Shown here: positions 1-7,605 of the stretch, in pieces
Layout of the letters: the number at the start of each line of letters is the position of its first letter
Numbering within the stretch: position 1 is the first letter of the stretch
DNA from: a gamma proteobacterium HdN1
GTDB taxonomy: Bacteria > Pseudomonadota > Gammaproteobacteria > Pseudomonadales > Ketobacteraceae
Length of the DNA stretch: 64,000 nucleotides
Direction: 5' to 3'
Assembly (NCBI GenBank): GCA_000198515.1
Contig: FP929140.1
Location: 2,144,527 to 2,208,526 of the forward strand
The notes under the pieces: model-generated
The model's database searches: none
Seen by the model: the letters and a program-made list of their open reading frames with translations, nothing else
What the model was told of the DNA's origin: nothing
Made by a program: the position numbers and the translations under genes

Positions 1-2028
1 ACCGGCGTGGTCGATCCAACGATTACACGGCAGGGTGCAGACAGCATTCTTGTGCAGTTGCCCGGCGTTAGCAACCCTGCGCATATCCGCGAACTTTTAG
101 GTAAAACGGCACGTTTGACCTTCCATCTCGTTGTCGAAGAGGGTGAGCGCAGCAGAGGAGGCGCAATGACGCTCCCCAGCCAACAGGGCGATTCAGTACG
201 CCTTGAGCAGCGCACTTTGCTAGATGGCGCCCACCTCGCGGATGCACGCCTCGGCTACAACCAAAATACCGGCGAACCTTTGGTGAACTTTCACTTGGAT
301 GCGATCGGCGCCAAGCGCTTTGCAAAAATCACCAAAGAAAGTATTGGGCGCGCGCTTGCGGTGGTGCTGGATGGCCGCGTAATTACGGCTCCCGTGATTC
401 GTGGCGTGATTGGCGGCGGTTCTGGTGAGATCACCGGCGGCTTTACCGTTACCGAAGCAAAAGATCTTGCGTTGCTGTTGCGTGCCGGCGCGTTACCTGC
501 GCCCTTGAAGGTCATAGAAGAACGTACCGTAGGCCCTGATCTTGGCAGCGATGCGATCCAAATGGGCGTGACCACTGGCCTGCTCGGCATGGCACTCGTC
601 TTTATCTTCATAGTGACGCTGTATGGCCGTTGGGGCGTGATTGCAGACGTCGCGCTCGCACTCAACATCGGGCTTTCGGTCGGCGTGTTGAGCGCGTTCG
701 GCGCAACGCTCACCCTGCCTGGCATTGCCGGTTTGATTCTTAGTATCGGGATGGCGGTGGATGCAAACATCCTGATCAATGAGCGGATTCGCGAAGAAGT
801 CAACAAAACGCATAACGCCCTAGATGCACTTGCAGCCGGCTTTGATCGCGCCTATGCCACCATTATCGACTCTAACCTGACCACCCTGATCGCAATAAGC
901 CTGCTGTTCCTGTTCGGCTCTGGGCCCATCAAAGGCTTCGCCGTGGCGATGGCGGTTGGCCTTGTTGTATCGCTATTCACGGCGATCTCGGTCACCCGTT
1001 TGCTTATGGAATGGCGCGTCCGGCGCGGCAACCACACCTCCATCTCCATGAAGGGGCTTCTGCCGCTGGAGCGCATTCAACCAGACAAGCCCATTAAGTT
1101 TCTGAACGCGCGCGTTGCAGGGCTTACGTTTTCCGCCGTCTTGTCCGCGGCCTCGATTGCACTTATGTTCTATCCAGGGCTTTCTAAAGGAATTGACTTT
1201 CAGGGCGGGAACGTAATTGAGCTACGCACAAACCCACAAATCTCTGTTGAAAAGCTGCGTGCAGCGTTTCAACAGGCTGGGCTCAAGGAGATTGCAATTC
1301 AGGAGTTTGGTGCGCCCGGTTCCTTTATGGTGCGTTCACCGCTCGTCTCTAGCGAAGACGCTGCCAGCGGTGGCGTTGTCGATCAAATCAAAGAGGTTGT
1401 GCTAAAAGAGGATCCACATGCGGAGTTCCCACGCGTTGAGATCGTTGGGCCGAAGGTCAGTGGCTCGTTCGCGGACACCAGTGTACTCGCACTATTGCTT
1501 GCGGGTGGTGGGATGTTTGTGTACCTTTGGATTCGATTCGAGTTCCACTTTGCAATTGCCGCTTTGGCGACCTTGGTGCTTGACATGACCAAGATGCTTG
1601 GGTTCTTTGCGCTCACCGGCGTGGAGTTCAACCTCAGCGCAGTTGCGGCACTACTTGCTCTGATCGGGTACTCGGTCAACGATAAGGTGGTGGTTTTTGA
1701 CCGGATTCGTGAATTCTTGCGTAAAGGACAGCGCAACATCGACCTCAAGGAGCTGATGGATCTAAGCATTACCTCAACGCTAACGCGAACCATCTTTACC
1801 TCGGTCACGACTTTCCTATGCTTGCTGCCAATGGGAATCGCCGGTGGGGCTGCGGTTTCCAGTTTTGCGCTACCGATGCTGTTTGGTATCGTACTTGGCA
1901 CCAGTTCCTCAATCTTTATTGCTGCACCCATCCTCTACCTGCTGGGTGAGCGCAGGATTCGAATGGGCTTAGGGCAAATCGACATGGGCGAGACGGAAGA
2001 AGAGGAGAAGCGCCAGAGCTACCCCTGA
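1..2028 (+). CDS. secDF: SecD-SecF fusion protein translocase subunit (5' end outside window)
   Basis: Inner-membrane accessory subunit of the Sec translocon; the SecD/SecF pair uses the proton gradient to pull preproteins into the periplasm. The frame is open from base 1 and the first residues match the interior of SecD (RQGADSILVQLPGV), so the gene starts upstream; the GTG at position 7 is not the real start. The SecD membrane half follows, with the conserved GMAVDANILINERIREE segment. A SecF half begins near 1100 (periplasmic GIDFQGGNVIELRT) and carries the SecF GYSVNDKVVVFDRIREF motif. There is no stop or linker gene between the halves, so this is a true fusion, not adjacent secD and secF. 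The C-terminus is acidic (EEEEK). A terminator follows. Family assignment is firm; the missing N-terminus is probably 100-200 residues. Confidence 0.96.
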   Translation, partial: TGVVDPTITRQGADSILVQLPGVSNPAHIRELLGKTARLTFHLVVEEGERSRGGAMTLPSQQGDSVRLEQRTLLDGAHLADARLGYNQNTGEPLVNFHLDAIGAKRFAKITKESIGRALAVVLDGRVITAPVIRGVIGGGSGEITGGFTVTEAKDLALLLRAGALPAPLKVIEERTVGPDLGSDAIQMGVTTGLLGMALVFIFIVTLYGRWGVIADVALALNIGLSVGVLSAFGATLTLPGIAGLILSIGMAVDANILINERIREEVNKTHNALDALAAGFDRAYATIIDSNLTTLIAISLLFLFGSGPIKGFAVAMAVGLVVSLFTAISVTRLLMEWRVRRGNHTSISMKGLLPLERIQPDKPIKFLNARVAGLTFSAVLSAASIALMFYPGLSKGIDFQGGNVIELRTNPQISVEKLRAAFQQAGLKEIAIQEFGAPGSFMVRSPLVSSEDAASGGVVDQIKEVVLKEDPHAEFPRVEIVGPKVSGSFADTSVLALLLAGGGMFVYLWIRFEFHFAIAALATLVLDMTKMLGFFALTGVEFNLSAVAALLALIGYSVNDKVVVFDRIREFLRKGQRNIDLKELMDLSITSTLTRTIFTSVTTFLCLLPMGIAGGAAVSSFALPMLFGIVLGTSSSIFIAAPILYLLGERRIRMGLGQIDMGETEEEEKRQSYP

Positions 2029-2064
2029 TCAACGGCGCTCTTCAAGAACGACGATAAGCAAGAC

Positions 2065-2111
2065 ACGCCTCAAAGGCTCGGTAGCTCTGGGCTTTTGAGG
2101 CGTAGTTTTTT
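2065..2111 (+). terminator. Rho-independent terminator after secDF
   Basis: A perfect 10-bp stem (ACGCCTCAAA at 2065-2074 pairing with 2094-2103) closes a 19-nt loop and is followed by a run of Ts (2105-2110). It lies 36 bp after the secDF stop, between convergent genes. Confidence 0.85.
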
Positions 2112-2112
2112 G

Positions 2113-2154
2113 CATCGCCTAAAGAACATCGTCTAAAGAGTATCGCCTAAAGAA
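2113..2154. repeat. 14-bp tandem repeat x3 over the lrgB stop codon
   Basis: Three adjacent 14-bp units of the form CATCGCCTAAAGAA, with one or two mismatches, run from just after the secDF terminator into the last codons of the leftward LrgB-like gene. The lrgB stop (2147-2149) lies inside the third unit. Similar small duplications sit at several other gene ends in the first 16 kb. Confidence 0.8.
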
Positions 2155-2851
2155 ATAGCGGTAGCACCCAAGGCAGCAATAAGGCTGTGAAAAGCCCATT
2201 CAGCCCCATCGCAAGCGCGGAAAACGCCCCCGTCTCCTGATCTACTTCCAACGCCCGAACCGTGCCAAGCGCGTGCGCCGTCACACCGAACGAAATGCCC
2301 TGAGCCGCTGCAGAGTGGTGGCCGGTCATCTTCATGAGTGGAGCGCCGAGGATTGCGCCGAGCACGCCGGTAATCATCACAAAAGCCGCCGCTAACGATC
2401 CACTTCCCCCCATATGCTCTGATACAGCAATTGCGATAGGAGTGGTAATGGATTTTGTCGCCATCGAAATCAACACGGAGGAGTCAACGCGAAATAACTT
2501 CAGGATAAGAAGCGCGACGACAACCGTCAGCGCACTCGACACAAGCAGCGTGCAGATCAGCGGTAAAAAGTATTGGCGAATACGGCGGGCGTGAAAATAA
2601 ATCGGCAAGGCTAGCGCAACTGTGGAGGTGCCCAAGAGCTGTTGTAGCAGCACCGTACCTTCTTGATAGCGACTGTAGGTCAGCGGCAGCAGAAGCAGCA
2701 CAATTACAATCAAAAAAAAGGCTGTAACGAATGGCTGTGCCCACGCAGGCTTGCCTGCGCGTAGATAAAACCATTGCCCAGCCACAAAGGCTGCAACGGT
2801 TAGTAGGAGAGAAAAGGTGGGGGTCTGAATCACCGAAATTAGCAGGTTCAT
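2147..2851 (-). CDS. lrgB: LrgB/CidB-family membrane protein
   Basis: Predicted polytopic inner-membrane protein of the LrgB family, the partner of LrgA/CidA holin-like proteins. The family is linked to murein hydrolase control and programmed lysis in Gram-positives, and to glycolate/pyruvate-type transport in some relatives. The ATG at 2849-2851 (MNLLISVIQTPTF) is chosen because it starts 5 bp after the lrgA stop; a longer frame to 2956 would overlap lrgA. About 234 aa, typical of the family. Conserved LrgB features include KSITTPIAIAVSEHMGG and the C-terminal GVTAHALGTVRALE segment. It forms a two-gene operon with the upstream LrgA-like gene. Physiological role here is inferred only. Confidence 0.9.
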   Translation of the reverse strand: MNLLISVIQTPTFSLLLTVAAFVAGQWFYLRAGKPAWAQPFVTAFFLIVIVLLLLPLTYSRYQEGTVLLQQLLGTSTVALALPIYFHARRIRQYFLPLICTLLVSSALTVVVALLILKLFRVDSSVLISMATKSITTPIAIAVSEHMGGSGSLAAAFVMITGVLGAILGAPLMKMTGHHSAAAQGISFGVTAHALGTVRALEVDQETGAFSALAMGLNGLFTALLLPWVLPLFL

Positions 2852-2856
2852 CACTT

Positions 2857-3198
2857 TTACGCCCCGAAGATTCGAGAAAAAAAGCGGAACAGAAGCGGCG
2901 TCACCCAGAACGAAATCACCAAGCTTATGGTGAGTGCCAAAGTCACTGGTAACCACTCCGCCCGCAGCAGCGGCCCAAAATCAATGATCCCAACGCTCGC
3001 AGGCAGAATAAACAGGGGTAAATACTTGAGCAACTGTGTGCAAATCGCCTGAATGTCATCTGATGGCGTAAACACAAGTGCGTAGATCAGCAGAAGCAGC
3101 ATGCCCAGCACAGGCCCCGGCACCGGTAGATGAAATGCTTGGCTAATTCCCCAGCCAACGCACTGAAACGCCAACAGAACCGCAAAACCCTTCAACAC
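2857..3198 (-). CDS. lrgA: LrgA/CidA-family holin-like protein
   Basis: A 113-aa membrane protein with about four hydrophobic segments and the family signature VPGPVLGMLLLLIYAL near the N-terminus, followed by LPLFILPASVGIIDF. CidA/LrgA proteins are holin-like and are almost always encoded just upstream of an LrgB partner, as here (5 bp apart). Length is typical. No regulator of the LysR or LytTR type lies next to the pair, so control is not visible from the sequence. Confidence 0.9.
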   Translation of the reverse strand: MLKGFAVLLAFQCVGWGISQAFHLPVPGPVLGMLLLLIYALVFTPSDDIQAICTQLLKYLPLFILPASVGIIDFGPLLRAEWLPVTLALTISLVISFWVTPLLFRFFSRIFGA

Positions 3199-3320
3199 AA
3201 AAGCACCCTCTTGATTGCGCGCATTGACGATGCCGCTGGAGCTGCATCGTCAATGATCAATTTAGGGCCGCCATTTTACGGCGCTTGGTGCTTGTGTTCT
3301 AGTGTTGCCCACCGGTGCGG

Positions 3321-4409
3321 CTATAGGCTAGCGTCCGCGTGGGAATGGCCAGCGGCAGCCTGTTTATCAGAGCCGCTTGGAGCTGAGCCTGAGGAATGGC
3401 GCATCTGTTCGACAAATTCTTCCATCTGCCACTCGATCGCTTCGCGAATACCGTCCTCTGCAGGGGTTGCAGGCTGCCAGCCAAGCTGGCGCCTTGCCTT
3501 GCGGATCGTAAAGTGGAAGTCGTTGCCAAAAGCCTTGACGTCTGTCGTACTTAAGAGCGGCTTCTGAATCCAACCGCGCTGCGCTGCGGTTTGAGAGAGG
3601 CGGGCAATCAACATCATCAACCAGTAGGGCAGTTGAATGACGGTGATTGGCGCGTCCAGTTGCCGCGATGCCATTTTGAAAAAACGCTCTGGGGTGATGC
3701 GCGTGTTGGGATCGAGGATCAAATAATCTTCACCCACACTCTCTGGCGTCTCCAGCATCAAAGAAATCGCTGAGAGCAGATCTTCAATGTGGATCAGATC
3801 AATCTCATAGGGGAAATCTTTGTGCCAAGTAAACACCCACCGCTCTCGCACCATTTGAAGGACGGCAGGGAAGAAGTTGCGATCGCCCGGCCCATAGATC
3901 CAGCCCGGATACACGATCGTTGCGGGTAGGCGCGAAGTAGCAATGGCGTCGCGCACAAGCTTTGCCGCTTCAATTTTTGAATCGGCATAAGGCTCATCCC
4001 ACGGGCGATAGGGCGTGGTCTCGCTGATCGTTTCGCCGTATTCCGGAATCCCGAACACATCGGAAGTTGCAAAGTGGAACAGACGCTCAACCTTGTGAGA
4101 CAGTGCGGCCTCGCAAATGTTGCGAGTGCCATTGACGTTGATATCAAAGAATACTTCGCGGGGCTGAATTGAATTCAGAAGTGCGGCCGTATGGAACACA
4201 TGGGTGCAACCGCGTATTGCCATGTCCACGATCCGACGATCGCGAATGTCACCCACAAAGCGAAATGCTTTGGAGCTATTGGGTGTTGCGCACCACTGCG
4301 GATGATCGGGCAAATCCAGCAAGTGAACCTGCCATCCTTTTTCTAGCAAACGGTGCGCCAGTGCGTTCCCTAAAAAACCGCAGGCTCCAGTGATCAGTGC
4401 AGTGTTCAT
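3321..4409 (-). CDS. Extended SDR: NAD(P)-dependent epimerase/dehydratase
   Basis: A 362-aa extended short-chain dehydrogenase. The N-terminal Rossmann motif is TGACGFLG (residues 7-14). The catalytic YADSK (Y-x-x-x-K) sits near residue 140 and is preceded by the Ser-containing FATSDVFG. Downstream the protein resembles NAD-dependent epimerases and 3-beta-hydroxysteroid dehydrogenase-like enzymes (VYPGWIYGPGDRNFFP). The substrate cannot be told from the sequence; a nucleotide sugar, a sterol-like alcohol or a flavonoid-like ketone would all fit. The last ~25 residues are Ser/Gly/Ala/His-rich and probably disordered. It is read leftward and alone; its 5' side opens onto a 500-bp intergenic region. 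Confidence 0.85.
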   Translation of the reverse strand: MNTALITGACGFLGNALAHRLLEKGWQVHLLDLPDHPQWCATPNSSKAFRFVGDIRDRRIVDMAIRGCTHVFHTAALLNSIQPREVFFDINVNGTRNICEAALSHKVERLFHFATSDVFGIPEYGETISETTPYRPWDEPYADSKIEAAKLVRDAIATSRLPATIVYPGWIYGPGDRNFFPAVLQMVRERWVFTWHKDFPYEIDLIHIEDLLSAISLMLETPESVGEDYLILDPNTRITPERFFKMASRQLDAPITVIQLPYWLMMLIARLSQTAAQRGWIQKPLLSTTDVKAFGNDFHFTIRKARRQLGWQPATPAEDGIREAIEWQMEEFVEQMRHSSGSAPSGSDKQAAAGHSHADASL

Positions 4410-4511
4410 ATCGTGTACCTAGTGATTGCCCGCGCGATTTTTCTGAACATCGTCGAGCCACAATTCGCTGCAAGCTAAGGTGGTATTTTTTGAGGATTTG
4501 CAGCGCTTGTT

Positions 4512-4543
4512 ATTGTTGTACTTTCGTATTGTTGTACTTTCGT
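4512..4543. repeat. 16-bp perfect tandem duplication
   Basis: Two exact adjacent copies of ATTGTTGTACTTTCGT in the promoter-side region of the SDR gene. They could be a duplicated binding site or a replication-slippage scar. Confidence 0.8.
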
Positions 4544-4794
4544 GCTAAAGTGTTTGGGAGTATACGCTTAACTGGTCAGTCACGCTAGCGCTGCTTATTC
4601 TGAATTAGTATAAGAGATATAGCTCAATCGTCTTTCGGAGCGCAATAACCAAACTATACTCCGAGAGTGGTCACTGTTCATGCTTATGGCTTTACAGCGA
4701 TACGCTGGAAAATCCGGCGCAAGCAGGAAACAACAGATACTTTTGGTTACTTGAAAAGGATTTGCTACATTTTCAAGAGCGGTTACTTTGGAAT

Positions 4795-4834
4795 GCTTTT
4801 TGTTGTTTGTGAAGGCTTTCTGTTGTTTGTGAAG
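4795..4834. repeat. 20-bp tandem duplication
   Basis: Two adjacent 20-bp copies, GCTTTTTGTTGTTTGTGAAG and a copy with one mismatch, lie about 75 bp upstream of the 57-aa gene. Confidence 0.8.
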
Positions 4835-4907
4835 AATTGTATAGTGTTGGGCGTAATGCTGGCTGCAGGAGCACAACAGCGGTAGTAACGTTATCAGGAA
4901 CGGTAGC

Positions 4908-5081
4908 ATGCAAAACGAAAACAAAACCCCAGATCAGATCATACATGCCATTGAGGATTCACTGGAGGAACGCAAAGGGCGGGATCGCAGAAAGGTGTCG
5001 GTGGTAGAAACCTACTTGAATACAGATCTCGACCGCCGGAAAGGTGGCGACCGCCGCGATAAGCAGGACGAAGACAACTAG
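4908..5081 (+). CDS. Small highly charged protein (57 aa), unknown
   Basis: An ATG preceded by AGGAA at suitable spacing opens a 57-codon frame, MQNENKTPDQ to KQDEDN. The composition is strongly Arg/Lys/Asp/Glu-rich, with two similar basic patches (ERKGRDRRK near residue 21 and LDRRKGGDRRD near 41). There is no signal peptide and no cysteine. A strong terminator 36 bp downstream and the ribosome site support real expression. The duplicated RRK/GGDRR patches suggest nucleic-acid or acidic-surface binding, but I recognise no family and claim no function. Confidence 0.6.
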   Translation: MQNENKTPDQIIHAIEDSLEERKGRDRRKVSVVETYLNTDLDRRKGGDRRDKQDEDN

Positions 5082-5116
5082 CGTATGCAAGTAAAAAAGG
5101 CTTGCGCCAAGCAAAA

Positions 5117-5141
5117 AGCGGGAAGATTCCCGCTTTTTTTG
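5117..5141 (+). terminator. Rho-independent terminator after the 57-aa gene
   Basis: The stem AGCGGGA/TCCCGCT with a 4-nt loop is followed by seven Ts (5134-5140). Confidence 0.88.
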
Positions 5142-5244
5142 TTTCTTGTTTCGCGGGACTTTTTTTTGCATATAAAACAAGCCAGAATAGACACCCCTTC
5201 ACGAAGAGAGCGGATGGGTACACCCTGTTTTTGCCGACACGTTT

Positions 5245-5274
5245 TCTCTAGAAATCTCTAGAAAACTCTAGAAA
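5245..5274. repeat. 10-bp tandem repeat x3 upstream of the OmpA-like gene
   Basis: Three 10-bp units, TCTCTAGAAA twice and ACTCTAGAAA once, end 29 bp before the start codon at 5304. Helical-turn periodicity in a promoter or leader position could matter for expression. Confidence 0.8.
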
Positions 5275-5303
5275 GAGTAATTTTTGCCGATAGGAGTCAT
5301 TGG

Positions 5304-5930
5304 ATGAAAAAGCAAATCGTTGCAATGTTGGTAGGTTCGCTGTTACTTGCGGGCTGTACGACGGATCCGTATACGGGAGAGAGCAAAGTAAGCAAAGCAG
5401 CCATTGGCGCTGGTGTAGGCGCAGTTCTGGGTGCCGCCGTTTCGAGCAAGAAGGATCGTGCAAAAGGAGCGGCGATCGGTGCTGCCTTGGGCGGTGGTAC
5501 AGGCGTCTACTTTGACCGCCAAGAAGCCAAGCTGCGTGAGACGCTCAACAATACCGGCGTAAGCGTGACCCGCACACCAGAAGGCATCAAGCTGAATATG
5601 CCCGGCGCAATCTCGTTCCCCTCTAACCAATCGGGCTTGATGCCGTCGTTTTACCCAGTGCTGGAATCAGTTGCGCTCGTCCTGAAAGAGTTCAACAATA
5701 CCGCCATCAAGGTTTCTGGCCATACCGATAGCACCGGCGGTGCAGAACTCAATCAGCGACTCTCTGAGCAGCGCGCAGAGTCCGTCGCTGCCTTCCTGAG
5801 TGGACAAGGTGTGGCGCGGGCGCGGATGCAGGTGTATGGTTATGGCCCACGCTATCCCGTGGCTGACAACAAGAGCGAGGCGGGCAAAGCAGCAAACCGT
5901 CGCGTAGAGATCGACATTCTGAACCCGTGA
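5304..5930 (+). CDS. OmpA-family lipoprotein (YiaD-like)
   Basis: A 208-aa outer-membrane lipoprotein. The signal peptide ends in lipobox LLAGC, with the lipidated Cys at residue 18. A glycine-zipper segment follows (AAIGAGVGAVLGAA and KGAAIGAALGGGTGVYFD, about residues 33-72). The C-terminal OmpA-like peptidoglycan-binding domain (about 100-205) carries VSGHTDSTGG, NQRLSEQRAESV and the closing NRRVEIDI. Such proteins anchor the outer membrane to peptidoglycan. The start is set by AGGAG about 7 nt upstream. It is monocistronic, flanked by terminators. Family assignment is firm. Confidence 0.94.
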   Translation: MKKQIVAMLVGSLLLAGCTTDPYTGESKVSKAAIGAGVGAVLGAAVSSKKDRAKGAAIGAALGGGTGVYFDRQEAKLRETLNNTGVSVTRTPEGIKLNMPGAISFPSNQSGLMPSFYPVLESVALVLKEFNNTAIKVSGHTDSTGGAELNQRLSEQRAESVAAFLSGQGVARARMQVYGYGPRYPVADNKSEAGKAANRRVEIDILNP

Positions 5931-5947
5931 TATTCTGAACCCCTGAT
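5916..5947. repeat. 16-bp tandem duplication across a stop codon
   Basis: ATTCTGAACCCGTGAT is followed directly by a copy with one mismatch. The first copy contains the OmpA-like gene's stop codon, so the duplication sits exactly at the 3' end of the gene. Confidence 0.8.
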
Positions 5948-6025
5948 ATAAAGGACGCTGGTGCCTTGCATTCGGGCCAACGGTGGTACCAAAAGACCAA
6001 GGCGGATGTTGAGAGCAATTAAAGG

Positions 6026-6054
6026 GCCTGGCCATGCGCGCCAGGCTTTTTTTT
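6026..6054 (+). terminator. Rho-independent terminator after the OmpA-like gene
   Basis: A 7-bp stem GCCTGGC/GCCAGGC with a 7-nt loop is followed by eight Ts. Confidence 0.9.
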
Positions 6055-6101
6055 AACCCCATTGGTTTTGATTTTCTTGATTTTGACTTTCGAGGTCAGG
6101 C

Positions 6102-7526
6102 ATGAACGAGCAACCTGCACAAGCATCCAATCCACCCGCCCATACCTACGATTTTGATCTCATTGTGATCGGCGGTGGTTCTGGCGGGGTGCGTTGTGCG
6201 CGCATGGCAGCCCGTTTGGGGGTTCGTGTGGCCTGTATTGAGTCGCGCTTTTGGGGCGGAACCTGCGTTAACGTCGGTTGCGTGCCGAAAAAACTCTACG
6301 CAATTGGCTCCGCGTTTAGCACTTCGGTTGCGCGTGCCCGCGGCTTTGGCTGGGAGGTTCAAGAGCCGTCACTCCGTTGGGAGCATCTACAGGCGGCCGT
6401 CCATAAAGAGGTCAATCGCCTGAGTGGGGTCTACGACAATATCCTAGATAGTGCCGGCGTTACGCGCTTATGGGGAAAGGCAAGCCTTGCAGGAAAACAC
6501 AAAGTAGAAGTGGATGGGCGCGTGATTACCGCGCAATTTATCGTCATTGCGACCGGTGCGCACTCACGCATTCCGAACTTGCCGGGCATCGAGCACACGA
6601 TCACTTCCGATGGTTTCTTTGCCATGCAGAACAAACCGGCGCGAGCGATTGTGATCGGTGGTGGCTATATCGCAGTGGAGCTTGCGAGCATTCTCGCTGC
6701 GGCGGGTTCAGAGGTCACCATTCTCTATCGGGGGGAAACCGTTCTGCGGGGCTTCGATGATGAGGTGCGCGAGCACCTTCAAGGGGTTTTGCAAGCACGC
6801 GGTATTCGCATCCTGACGCACGCACAGGTTGCCTCCATTGACAAGGCGGAAAGCGGTTATCGGGTAACGTTTGCACCCGATGCGGGCGTTCATGGCGTGG
6901 CGATTGAGGCTGATTGCGTGATCAATGCAACTGGGCGCACCCCGAACTCGGCCTCACTGAATCTGGGTGCGGCGGAAATTGAGCCCGATGGCAGTGGCGC
7001 AATTTCAGTGGATGAACATTTTCGCACCAGCACCCCGAATATCTTTGCTGTGGGGGATGTGTTGCATCGCATGCAGCTAACGCCGGTCGCGCTGGCTGAG
7101 GGGATGTACGTCGCGCACTACCTTTTTGGCAAAAAGGCGCCTGCACCGATTCAGTACGGATGCGTTGCATCCACTGTATTTTCACAGCCACAAGTGGCGA
7201 GTGTGGGTCTTACCGAGCAGGCTTGTATGGTGCGTGGACGAAAATTCCGCGTGTATCGCAGCCGTTTTACGCCGATGCAGCAGGTGTTTGCGAACCGGCA
7301 GGAGAAGACTTTTCTAAAGATGCTGGTGGACGATGCCAGCGATGTCGTTCTGGGAATTCACATCATCGGCGACGACGCGGGTGAAATCATGCAGGGCTTT
7401 GCTGCCGCAATGGTTTGTGGCGCCACCAAAGCACAGTTGGATGCCACCATCGGGATTCATCCGACGATCGCAGAGGAGCTAGTCACAATGCGTGAGGTGA
7501 GTGAGACGGTCGATCCTTTGAGCTAG
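6102..7526 (+). CDS. gor: Glutathione-disulfide reductase
   Basis: A 474-aa cytosolic flavoenzyme that reduces oxidised glutathione with NADPH. The FAD-binding GGGSGG lies at about residues 24-29. The redox disulfide is GGTCVNVGC (Cys55 and Cys60), and the dinucleotide motif GGGYIAVE is near residue 190. Arginines after it (YRGETVLRGFDDEVR) fit NADPH preference. ATGRTPN and the second FAD motif TPNIFAVGD follow, then the C-terminal catalytic HPTIAEE His that reaches across the dimer. The first ~16 residues extend beyond the usual start, and another start is possible. Length and motifs fit glutathione reductase better than mercuric reductase or dihydrolipoamide dehydrogenase, though a related trypanothione-type activity cannot be excluded. 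Confidence 0.93.
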   Translation: MNEQPAQASNPPAHTYDFDLIVIGGGSGGVRCARMAARLGVRVACIESRFWGGTCVNVGCVPKKLYAIGSAFSTSVARARGFGWEVQEPSLRWEHLQAAVHKEVNRLSGVYDNILDSAGVTRLWGKASLAGKHKVEVDGRVITAQFIVIATGAHSRIPNLPGIEHTITSDGFFAMQNKPARAIVIGGGYIAVELASILAAAGSEVTILYRGETVLRGFDDEVREHLQGVLQARGIRILTHAQVASIDKAESGYRVTFAPDAGVHGVAIEADCVINATGRTPNSASLNLGAAEIEPDGSGAISVDEHFRTSTPNIFAVGDVLHRMQLTPVALAEGMYVAHYLFGKKAPAPIQYGCVASTVFSQPQVASVGLTEQACMVRGRKFRVYRSRFTPMQQVFANRQEKTFLKMLVDDASDVVLGIHIIGDDAGEIMQGFAAAMVCGATKAQLDATIGIHPTIAEELVTMREVSETVDPLS

Positions 7527-7529
7527 CGA

Positions 7530-7605
7530 GAGGCGACAGCACACGCTAGAGGCTATAACACACGCGAGCGGCTGTAACACACTAAATGCTGTAACATACA
7601 AGCGT
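7530..7605. repeat. Degenerate direct repeats between gor and the cyclase
   Basis: Three or four imperfect copies of a GGCTRTAACACAC-like unit fill the space between two convergent genes and run into the cyclase 3' end. No clear terminator is visible. Confidence 0.55.

Larger units (their letters stand above)
4410..4907. other. Intergenic region with paired direct repeats
   Basis: About 500 bp between the leftward SDR and the rightward 57-aa gene. It holds two separate tandem duplications (see the repeat entries) and an inverted repeat, CTTGAAAA at 4750-4757 with TTTTCAAG at 4770-4777. The region is AT-richer than its surroundings and probably carries both divergent promoters. I see no tRNA or recognisable ncRNA. 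Confidence 0.5.

Noticed and set aside
4595..4924. Leftward 109-codon frame with a lipoprotein-like start
   Set aside because: It overlaps the better-supported 57-aa gene's start, runs through the tandem repeats, lacks a ribosome site, and its later part has no protein-like character.
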